Position numbers and translations under genes: made by a program | Source of the DNA: JAKATY01 sp038876335 | GTDB lineage: Archaea; Micrarchaeota; Micrarchaeia; Micrarchaeales; Micrarchaeaceae | Length of the DNA stretch: 7,358 nucleotides | Direction: 5' to 3' | NCBI GenBank assembly: GCA_038876335.1 | Contig: JAVYYS010000030.1 | Span: 1-7,358, forward strand | Part shown: piece after piece, positions 1 to 5,505 of the stretch | Numbering within the stretch: the first letter of the stretch is position 1 | Layout of the letters: each line of letters begins with the position of its first letter | The notes under the pieces: model-generated | What the model saw: the letters and a program-made list of their open reading frames with translations, nothing else | What the model was told of the DNA's origin: nothing | The model's database searches: none

Positions 1-168
1 CTCAGCGCAGCCTTGCAGAAGGCATACAACATAACAATGACGCCGAGCACCTCGATACTCGCGGCATACGGCAACAAGATCCTAATAGCGGGATACTACG
101 CCAACCAGACTACAGCAGAGGCTAATACATTCATCGGAGACCTTTACGCAGCCGCAAGCACAACCTGA
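1..168 (+). CDS. C-terminal fragment of an unidentified protein (5' end outside the window)
   Basis: Frame 1 is open from the first base and ends at TGA 166-168, followed at once by an in-frame TAG (169-171), so termination is tight. The visible 55 residues are rich in Ala and Thr and contain GNKILIAGYYANQTTAEANT, with one N-glycosylation sequon (NQT) in that stretch and another (NIT) earlier. The pattern of a hydrophobic strand, then AGY, then a Thr/Ala helix recalls the C-terminal segments of archaeal S-layer-type proteins (GNKxxLVAGYxxxDTxxA). That is resemblance from memory, not a demonstrated homology. There is no membrane segment in the visible part. The gene is on the same strand as the two envelope genes downstream, but T tracts and a new promoter separate them, so it is probably a separate transcription unit. 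Function unknown. Confidence 0.7.
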   Translation, partial: LSAALQKAYNITMTPSTSILAAYGNKILIAGYYANQTTAEANTFIGDLYAAASTT

Positions 169-177
169 TAGCAACTC

Positions 178-230
178 CTTTCTTTTATTTTTATTTACTT
201 TTTCCTTTTTGATTTTTCTTCTCTCTATTT
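178..230 (+). terminator. Oligo-T terminator tract after the first gene
   Basis: Starting about 10 bases after the stop codon there is a roughly 50-base strongly T-rich stretch with four separate T5 runs (188-192, 199-203, 206-210, 213-217) and no preceding GC-rich hairpin. Archaeal RNA polymerase terminates at such U-rich tracts without a stem-loop, so this is a good intrinsic terminator for the gene ending at 168. Confidence 0.75.
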
Positions 231-242
231 ATCCAATTAAGC

Positions 243-323
243 AAGCTTGAGCGTGCAGTCTGATGCTCTCCACTTAAAAGTATTATTGCTGGCAGACATG
301 CATAGGTAAAGCTGAGCGTGCAG
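243..323 (+). repeat. Gapped direct repeat in the gene-free stretch upstream of the membrane-protein pair
   Basis: AAGCT-T-GAGCGTGCAG at 243-258 recurs as AAGCT-GAGCGTGCAG at 309-323: 15 matching bases with one extra T in the first copy, 65 bases apart. The first copy can also fold with ATGCTC at 263-268 into a six-pair stem containing one G-T pair. Apart from this and the TATA box, I see nothing in 231-428: no open reading frame of note and no convincing RNA gene. The role is unknown; a binding site for a regulator of the downstream genes is possible, but it lies more than 100 bases upstream of the TATA box. Confidence 0.45.
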
Positions 324-428
324 GTAAATTTTGTAAACCACAGCCCTAATTTCAACTCTATTCAAAACCCTTCTGCGAGCCACTATTGCCGCCTGTCCTT
401 ACTTTTACTTCTCTCAGTTTTAGTAGCA

Positions 429-438
429 TTTATAAATA
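429..438 (+). promoter_or_regulatory. TATA box of the two-gene membrane-protein operon
   Basis: TTTATAAATA is close to the archaeal TATA consensus. Transcription would start about 25 bases downstream, near 457-460, just before a Shine-Dalgarno-like AAGGCGG (461-467) that sits 5 bases from the ATG at 473. The box lies inside the reading frame if translation is assumed to start at the upstream TTG (386), which argues against that longer start. Confidence 0.7.
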
Positions 439-472
439 TTTTCATATAAATACTACTGAAAAGGCGGCTTTG

Positions 473-2572
473 ATGATCCGGATCACTAATCTTTTTTATC
501 TATTTGTGCTTTCCTTGCTTATGTTTGCACCGATTTCATACTCCTCTTCGGTAAGCAGAGTTTCGATCAATGCAAGCGTTTCTGCCTTTCTGCAAAAGTA
601 CCTTCCCAATTCCACTATATCTTCTTCAACGTTCTATCCGCAAAGCGTCGGCGCCTATTCGTACCTTGTAATGAAATACAACAGCGGCTACATTGTAATC
701 AACGTAAGCGGCGGCAGGTATTCGATACTTATGAATTCATCGCAGATTTACCCCGTTCTAAAGCCCCTCCTCTTTGGCCTTTACTTTCCTAATCAGAGCG
801 CCTTTTCTAACCTGGGCGAAGAGATGCACACCTATGTAACACAAGCGTCTCCTGTGATAAATGACTGCCTTATAGAGACAGGCTTGGTGCAGTACACCTG
901 TACCCTTGCAAACCAGTGCTTTTCGTGCCAGGCTGTGCCCAACTGCCGCAGAGCTCTTTCAGCTACTGGCGGGCCCTCCGCCCCATTCGGCCTTGGCATA
1001 ATAAACTTTTCCCAGGACTATAGCTCTTTCAACTCTAGCTACAATACGTTTATAAGCTCCCTCGCAGGCATAAACCAAACCAACTTCAATTCCAGGATAG
1101 CTGTGCTTAAGAGTTCCCTTGCCAATATCTCTTCCATCTCAGCAAGCATGCCACAGAATCCCATCTTCCCTCTTCCTTCAAACTTCAGCTCCTCGCAGTT
1201 CCAGAACTGCCCTAGCTATGCCTCTACGCAGGCACCATGGTACTGCTATTCTGTTGGCTTCTGCAAACTCCTCAGTTTCAACAGCACGCTCCTTTCTTCA
1301 ATCAGCGCGCAGCTTTCCTCCATCTCCTCCCTTCCTCTTTCTAATTCTTCTGTAATTTCCGCAAGCTCCGCTTCTGCAAAGCTTGCTGAATCCTTTGTGC
1401 AGCCTGTGCTCAACAAAACGCTTGAAGCGCAGTTCAGCGCATTCCTCAACCTTACTTATCCAGAGTACAATTCTACAGTCAAGGAAGCCTCGTTCCTTGC
1501 AGGCAGGATCAGCAACTCCAGCCTGTCGTATGAGCTTGCCAGCCTCGAATCGCAGTTCTCCCAGGCCAAAAACGCTGGCATAAACCAGAATATAAGCAAG
1601 GCGAACTCCACAATCTCAAGCCTTATAAGCAATCTTGATGCGCTCGATTCCAAGCTCGGCTCGCTCTACATGCCTGTCTACAATGACTCGCTCTACAACA
1701 CTATGCTCATAGCTATGCACGAGCTCGATTACGCCCACGTTCCGTATGCTTTGGCGAAGCTCGCCGCAGAAGAGCAAAGCATAAATCTCGAGCTCTCGCA
1801 GCCGGTCAACTCCAGCAGGCTTGCTTCTCTTTTGTCTTCACTCGGCTCGATCAAGTCCTCCGTCTCGTCATACTCCCCAGTATTTAGCATGCCCGCGTTC
1901 GTCAAAAGCGTCGACGGAGGCGTTATCTCCTCCCTTCTTTCAGGCTCGAGCTCCAGCGTGCAGTCCAAGCTTGCCTCCGCGCCGCTCTACGCAATGCTTA
2001 TCTCATTCATGATAGGGCTTGTTGTGCTCCTGCTCTTTTATTCCCTTACCTACGGCAGGCTTATGAAGAAACGCAAGCTCAGGCTCACCCACCGCACGAA
2101 GCGCGCGTGGAAGCTGCTTTTCGTGGCCCTTTTCCTGCTCGTGCTGCTATACGCATATGCAACTTATGCTTATGCTGCTGGCGCTAACTCCTTCCTCCCG
2201 CTCAGCTATTTCGCCAGCTCTGTAAGGGCTCACAGCGTAGTATTTGTAGCCATAAATGCCTCTGCCCCATTAAGCATCTCAACAATTGCGTGCGCGACAA
2301 GCCTTCAGAATACCCTCTCCTCTTTAGGCAAGATTTCAAGGGTAATATCTATCTCGAACAACACCTGCACGCTCAGCAACTCCACCGAGACGATAACCGG
2401 AGAAGCGTGCTACAATGACCTGCTTGCCTCAGGCACTCCTGTAATATTTCTCGGCTCCAACTTCACGAGCTACAGCGGCATGTACGGCAACATACTGCAT
2501 GTGGGCCAGCAGCTCAGCAACGGTTCTTCATGCTATATAGACAGAATAATTTCATATGAGGATAGAAAGTAG
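473..2572 (+). CDS. Large exported Ser/Asn-rich, Cys-containing membrane protein of unknown function
   Basis: I do not recognise the family. The 699-residue product starts at ATG 473, chosen over TTG 386 because the TATA box lies between them and AAGGCGG precedes 473. Residues 1-24 form a signal peptide (hydrophobic core LFYLFVLSLLMFAP). Residues 25-500 are an outside domain very rich in Ser, Asn and Leu, with about twenty N-x-S/T sequons. It has a cysteine cluster at 132, 143, 149, 152 and 158 and three more cysteines at 246, 258 and 264. Helical, coiled-coil-like stretches follow (about 270-480). Two membrane helices (about 504-527 and 548-568) flank a strongly basic loop (KKRKLRLTHRTKR), which the positive-inside rule places in the cytoplasm. 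The rest (about 585-699) is a second outside domain with cysteines 607, 632, 646 and 687, resembling that of the next gene. The start of that gene follows within a few bases, so the two are probably co-transcribed. A surface or cell-envelope role is inferred. Confidence 0.85.
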   Translation: MIRITNLFYLFVLSLLMFAPISYSSSVSRVSINASVSAFLQKYLPNSTISSSTFYPQSVGAYSYLVMKYNSGYIVINVSGGRYSILMNSSQIYPVLKPLLFGLYFPNQSAFSNLGEEMHTYVTQASPVINDCLIETGLVQYTCTLANQCFSCQAVPNCRRALSATGGPSAPFGLGIINFSQDYSSFNSSYNTFISSLAGINQTNFNSRIAVLKSSLANISSISASMPQNPIFPLPSNFSSSQFQNCPSYASTQAPWYCYSVGFCKLLSFNSTLLSSISAQLSSISSLPLSNSSVISASSASAKLAESFVQPVLNKTLEAQFSAFLNLTYPEYNSTVKEASFLAGRISNSSLSYELASLESQFSQAKNAGINQNISKANSTISSLISNLDALDSKLGSLYMPVYNDSLYNTMLIAMHELDYAHVPYALAKLAAEEQSINLELSQPVNSSRLASLLSSLGSIKSSVSSYSPVFSMPAFVKSVDGGVISSLLSGSSSSVQSKLASAPLYAMLISFMIGLVVLLLFYSLTYGRLMKKRKLRLTHRTKRAWKLLFVALFLLVLLYAYATYAYAAGANSFLPLSYFASSVRAHSVVFVAINASAPLSISTIACATSLQNTLSSLGKISRVISISNNTCTLSNSTETITGEACYNDLLASGTPVIFLGSNFTSYSGMYGNILHVGQQLSNGSSCYIDRIISYEDRK

Positions 2573-2580
2573 GGTTGGTG

Positions 2581-3147
2581 GTGTTTAAATTGGCACGCGA
2601 AGGTTCTAATAGCGTCAAAAAGCATCGCGTAAGCTCTGAATCAAAAATCACAGGAATAAGCAGCATAGCGCTTGCAATAGCAATTGTAGCTGTCATCGCC
2701 ATTATAGCTGTAATCGCGTATACAAAGCTTTCCTCAACAAATGCTGCGCAGATCACCGCCTTTAAAAACTCCTTTATCTCAGCGCCGAAGGTAAATATCT
2801 ATGTTACCGCGCAGAATAGCAGCGCATTTGCAAGCACGATCGGCTGCGCCACTACTCTAATAGAGAAGATAATTGAAACTCCTCAAACCCACAGGAATCC
2901 AAACACCATAGGATTTTATGTAATGAATGGCACAAGCTGCATCTATTCTGCGAACGGTCTTGGCAGCGCTATAAAAAATTATACTTATGCGAGCGCCCAA
3001 ACATGCCTTAACTTCAGCAAAGGCACACCCAGCATATTCCTGAACTACAGCACTACAAACAGCACCACAGCAATGCACGACGCCCTTTATGTGCGCGGAG
3101 ACTTCCAATTTATGGAACAGTGCGGGATAGCATACGAGCTTACGTGA
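2581..3147 (+). CDS. Small membrane-anchored protein sharing a four-Cys outside domain with its neighbour
   Basis: Unrecognised family, about 188 residues. The start is ambiguous between TTG 2575, GTG 2578 and GTG 2581. I prefer 2581 because the AGGG at 2571-2574 then lies 6 bases upstream. The short basic N-terminus (KLAREGSNSVKKHR) stays in the cytoplasm. One membrane helix spans about residues 25-47, very rich in Ile, Val and Ala, so the remaining 140 residues are outside. That part has cysteines at 89, 120, 142 and 181, several sequons, STIGCATTL (85-93) and GTPSIFL (148-154). The neighbour upstream has STIACATSL and GTPVIFL with its four cysteines in the same order, so the modules are probably paralogous. 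The stop of the upstream gene is 8 bases away, indicating an operon. No T-rich terminator is visible after its stop; the next gene faces it. Confidence 0.82.
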   Translation: MFKLAREGSNSVKKHRVSSESKITGISSIALAIAIVAVIAIIAVIAYTKLSSTNAAQITAFKNSFISAPKVNIYVTAQNSSAFASTIGCATTLIEKIIETPQTHRNPNTIGFYVMNGTSCIYSANGLGSAIKNYTYASAQTCLNFSKGTPSIFLNYSTTNSTTAMHDALYVRGDFQFMEQCGIAYELT

Positions 3148-3224
3148 TTACTCTGTGCCTCAGCAAAAAGGAAAAGAGCAAGTGAACCGCTGCCATTCTA
3201 ACTGTGCTTCCAGCTCGCCGAGGT

Positions 3225-3230
3225 AAAAAA
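3225..3230 (-). terminator. Oligo-T tract after the disulfide oxidoreductase gene
   Basis: On the - strand a T6 run lies about 10 bases after the TAG stop of the oxidoreductase gene, with no hairpin before it. It is short for an archaeal terminator, but it is the only U tract in the 92-base convergent gap (3148-3239). Confidence 0.4.
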
Positions 3231-3239
3231 GCTATAATT

Positions 3240-3887
3240 CTAACCGCCAGCCGCCTTCATTACCTGCTCTACAAACTGTTTTTCAGGCAGTGCGCCCTCG
3301 AAGCTTGTTGTTTCGTTTATTACTACTTTTGGCACAGCCATGACGTCGTATTGGTTGGCCCATTCAGGGAACTCCATAGACTCGACCATTATGGCTTTGA
3401 TCTTGCTGCTCTCAATTGCAAGCTGGTGCGCAATCCTTACGGCCCTAGGGCAGTACGGGCATGTTGGAGTTACAAAAACCTTGATTTCAATGTTCTTTTT
3501 TAGGCTTTTCAGCGCTTCTTTTGTTTCGGCGCCAAGTTTGGTCGTGCCCGAAGATGCGTCTATTATATCCTCGAGAAGCGCCGAGAATTCATAGCCTGAA
3601 GGCATACCGAAGTAATAGGCGTTGTATATCTTCTTGCCACCCAAAACCGTTGCCGGGGCTTTGTCTACTCCAAGGAATTTCGCCTCCTTTGCATTCTCCT
3701 TTATGTCATATACTGTAAGCTTAAGCCTGCTGTCGACCGCCGCGAGCTCTCCCAGAAGCTGTTGTATATCCTTGCATGTTTCACAGTCTTCCTCGCTCTT
3801 GAAGAAAATGAGGTTTACTTCGCCTCTAAGCTCTTTTTGGAACAGTTCTGTTACAAATTTCAGATTTTCCCCTTCTATTATAGCCAT
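3240..3887 (-). CDS. pdo: Protein disulfide oxidoreductase (archaeal PDO, two thioredoxin folds)
   Basis: The 215-residue product matches the archaeal glutaredoxin-like PDO family in length and layout: two thioredoxin-fold units in tandem. These proteins act mainly in the cytoplasm as dithiol-disulfide oxidoreductases or isomerases, often reduced by a thioredoxin reductase. The N-terminal unit has an active site C35-E-T-C38 and a probable cis-proline at 78 (KAPAT). The C-terminal unit has C143-P-Y-C146 and a cis-proline at 186 (AVPK). Both CxxC pairs are intact, though CETC is not the usual form. No signal peptide is seen. The ATG at 3887 is preferred over a longer start at 3956 because AGGTGA lies 4 bases upstream and the first residues (MAIIEGENLKF) fit the family; the extension would also run into the promoter. 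The gene is convergent with the membrane pair and divergent from tRNA-Val. Confidence 0.92.
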   Translation of the reverse strand: MAIIEGENLKFVTELFQKELRGEVNLIFFKSEEDCETCKDIQQLLGELAAVDSRLKLTVYDIKENAKEAKFLGVDKAPATVLGGKKIYNAYYFGMPSGYEFSALLEDIIDASSGTTKLGAETKEALKSLKKNIEIKVFVTPTCPYCPRAVRIAHQLAIESSKIKAIMVESMEFPEWANQYDVMAVPKVVINETTSFEGALPEKQFVEQVMKAAGG

Positions 3888-3891
3888 TTTT

Positions 3892-3897
3892 TCACCT
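3892..3897 (-). promoter_or_regulatory. Ribosome binding site fixing the start of the disulfide oxidoreductase
   Basis: AGGTGA on the - strand is complementary to the archaeal 16S rRNA tail and lies 4 bases before ATG 3887. It decides against the in-frame ATG 23 codons further upstream. Confidence 0.8.
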
Positions 3898-3958
3898 ACA
3901 AAGCGCAATTTAAAAGCGGTAAAAGTAGAAAAACTACACCTATAATTATGTTGCACAT

Positions 3959-3966
3959 TATATAAA
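3959..3966 (-). promoter_or_regulatory. TATA box of the disulfide oxidoreductase gene
   Basis: The - strand reads TTTATATA, a near-perfect archaeal TATA box, preceded by a purine-rich AAGG as expected for a BRE. The predicted transcription start is near 3935, giving a leader of about 45-50 bases. A second AT-rich candidate (TTTTAAAT near 3909-3916) would put the start at the ATG itself and conflicts with the good ribosome binding site. Confidence 0.65.
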
Positions 3967-4071
3967 AACCTTATTATGCAATCTTGGTAATTCGCCGCCC
4001 GGAAGCCCCAACCTTCAGTTTTCAGTTGCGAGAGAGAATGCCATGTGCTTGCGCTAATGCAAAATCAGCAT

Positions 4072-4081
4072 CTATAAAAAT
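4072..4081 (+). promoter_or_regulatory. Probable TATA box of tRNA-Val
   Basis: CTATAAAAAT lies about 33 bases before the first base of the mature tRNA, so transcription would begin a few bases upstream of it and leave a short 5' leader for RNase P. Archaeal tRNA genes use the same TATA/BRE promoters as protein genes. Confidence 0.55.
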
Positions 4082-4108
4082 CTTAGGAACAAAAGGATAT
4101 GGTGCTAT

Positions 4109-4180
4109 GGGCTCGTAGTCGAGTGGTAAGACGCCGCCTTCACAAGGCGGAGATCCGGAGTCCGATTCTCCGCGGGCCCA
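4109..4180 (+). tRNA. tRNA-Val (anticodon CAC)
   Basis: A complete 72-base cloverleaf without intron. The acceptor stem GGGCTCG (4109-4115) pairs with CGGGCCC (4173-4179), with one T-G pair; the discriminator is A4180 and no CCA is encoded. The D arm is 4118-4132 with GG in the loop and a three-pair stem. The anticodon stem CCGCC/GGCGG holds the loop TTCACAA with anticodon CAC at 4141-4143, which reads GUG. The T stem CGGAG/CTCCG closes the loop TCCGATT. Its second base is C where nearly all tRNAs have U55, the pseudouridine that pairs with G18. No T-rich terminator follows; the prf1 stop codon on the other strand is 33 bases away. Confidence 0.93.
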
Positions 4181-4212
4181 AAGTGAAACCCTATTGTCCA
4201 TGGCTATGTGCG

Positions 4213-5409
4213 TCAGCGCTTATACTTGAGCATAGCCGCGACCCCTTTGAATCCCAGCAGCAACTCCTGCCCATACTGGCTGTCTGCAGAAATAAAATAG
4301 GTTTCTATTCCATTCTCCTCTGCAAGGTCAACCAACTCCGCAAGCAAATCCTTTGTGCCTGTAACTTCAAGCTTGCCCCCACATTCATGCTTGTCCTGCC
4401 TGCTGCCGTTCATCTCCAGTTTTTTGAACTGGGCATTGCACAAGCTGCATGTGTAATTTACCTCTTCAATCTCAACCTCTTCGCTTATTATAAGTTTGTC
4501 TATGTTGTTTGCATCAAACTCCCTCTTCACATTTTCGTAGCCGTAAGTCGCAAGCCCCTTTCTTGATATTTCGCTGAGGAATCGTTCCATGATCCTTGCC
4601 TCCTGTATAGCCTCCTGCTCCTTGAGCACCTCCTTAGACTTGTCAAGCAACTCCTTAATACCCTCATTCTCATCTGTATAGCCAGTGTCGAAGACTCCAA
4701 GCACCTTGACCTGGTAGTTAAGATTGTTCGACTTAAGAAAGTTCTCCTTTGAGGGTCCCGGGCCTCCAACTATAAGCCCTTTTACCTTGAAGTCATTCTT
4801 TGCATATAAGCCGTTTACTGCTTCGGCAACGTTCTTGTAGTAGTCATTTGTTGCCTCTTCGCTGCCCCTTTCGTATCTTGCGGCGCTCTGCCCTCCTTTC
4901 CTAACCTTTGCATGCGCAAGCGACCTCACTTTCTTTTCCACATCTACCCTAGTCCCTTTTAGTTCAGCTATTGTCGCGTCCCTCCCGTCCATCACGAGCA
5001 GTGCGTATATGTCTTTCGATTCGAGCATAGCTTGCAGCGGCTCGAGCAGGAAAGTCGAATCGCATCTGTATATGTTTGCCTTTATCGGCATTGGTGGCTC
5101 TATCGAAAACAGCTCTATATCCTCATTGCCGGACCCCCTGGCAAGATTGCCGCAGAAAACAGCTATCCCATTTTTTGGTGCGGCCTTGTAAAGCTTGAGG
5201 TACTGTATTATCTTCTCGATAGCGCCCTGCACATTAAGCCTTGTGGTCTTTGATTTTATGTTAGACGCCTGGCCATGCTCTTCCCTAAGCTTCGCTACCT
5301 CTTCTGATATTGGGAAGCCCGGCGGGACGTATATGCTTATCAGCTCCGTCCCGTTTCCCCTTATAGAAGCAAGCCTTTTCAGCTCTCTTTTCATCTCGTA
5401 TTCTTTCAT
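4213..5409 (-). CDS. prf1: Archaeal peptide chain release factor aRF1
   Basis: This 398-residue protein reads all three stop codons in the ribosomal A site and triggers release of the finished peptide; it is homologous to eukaryotic eRF1. Domain 1 carries GNGTE (18-22), NIKS (50-53) with E44 before it, and Y114-x-C116-x3-F120, the YxCxxxF element; all belong to stop-codon recognition. Domain 2 carries GGQ (172-174) in a basic context, the part that enters the peptidyl transferase centre. Domain 3 (about 205-398) resembles the Pelota/ABCE1-binding region and contains a small zinc-ribbon-like segment with C321-x2-C324. Its second half reads K340-H341-E342-C343, so one of the usual four cysteines is missing and H341 may replace it. 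The length is typical for archaeal aRF1. ATG 5409 is used; an in-frame ATG at codon 6 is possible, and neither has a strong ribosome binding site. It lies downstream of serS on the same strand with its own TATA-like element. Confidence 0.96.
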   Translation of the reverse strand: MKEYEMKRELKRLASIRGNGTELISIYVPPGFPISEEVAKLREEHGQASNIKSKTTRLNVQGAIEKIIQYLKLYKAAPKNGIAVFCGNLARGSGNEDIELFSIEPPMPIKANIYRCDSTFLLEPLQAMLESKDIYALLVMDGRDATIAELKGTRVDVEKKVRSLAHAKVRKGGQSAARYERGSEEATNDYYKNVAEAVNGLYAKNDFKVKGLIVGGPGPSKENFLKSNNLNYQVKVLGVFDTGYTDENEGIKELLDKSKEVLKEQEAIQEARIMERFLSEISRKGLATYGYENVKREFDANNIDKLIISEEVEIEEVNYTCSLCNAQFKKLEMNGSRQDKHECGGKLEVTGTKDLLAELVDLAEENGIETYFISADSQYGQELLLGFKGVAAMLKYKR

Positions 5410-5450
5410 AATCGTACCAAATATTCCAGTTTCAACTATACCCCTCTCTC

Positions 5451-5462
5451 AAAAAATAAAAA
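5451..5462 (-). promoter_or_regulatory. T-rich element: probable TATA box of prf1 and possible serS terminator
   Basis: The - strand reads TTTTTATTTTTT. Its distance to the prf1 ATG (about 45-50 bases) fits a TATA box with a leader of 20-25 bases. It also lies about 44 bases after the serS stop codon and contains T5 and T6 runs, which could end the serS transcript. The sequence alone cannot separate the two roles. Confidence 0.5.
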
Positions 5463-5505
5463 CTTATGCAACTTCCGCTACAGTGCTGTGCGAAAGCTGA
5501 CTGCG

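Noticed and set aside
261..316. Possible C/D-box guide RNA (CTGATGC ... CTGA)
   Set aside because: The C box deviates from RUGAUGA, no terminal stem brackets the boxes, and no convincing internal D'/C' pair is seen.
386..472. Upstream TTG start extending the large membrane protein by 29 residues
   Set aside because: A TATA box lies within this extension, and the ATG at 473 has both a Shine-Dalgarno-like sequence and a signal peptide directly after it.
3622..3945. Open frame of 107 codons on the + strand
   Set aside because: It is antisense to the well supported disulfide oxidoreductase gene and has shadow-like composition.
3888..3956. Longer start of the disulfide oxidoreductase at ATG 3956
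   Set aside because: It lies next to the TATA box and upstream of the predicted transcription start, lacks family similarity, and the ATG at 3887 has an AGGTGA site.
4099..4566. Open frame of 155 codons on the + strand
   Set aside because: It includes the tRNA-Val gene and is antisense to prf1; it is a shadow of those genes.
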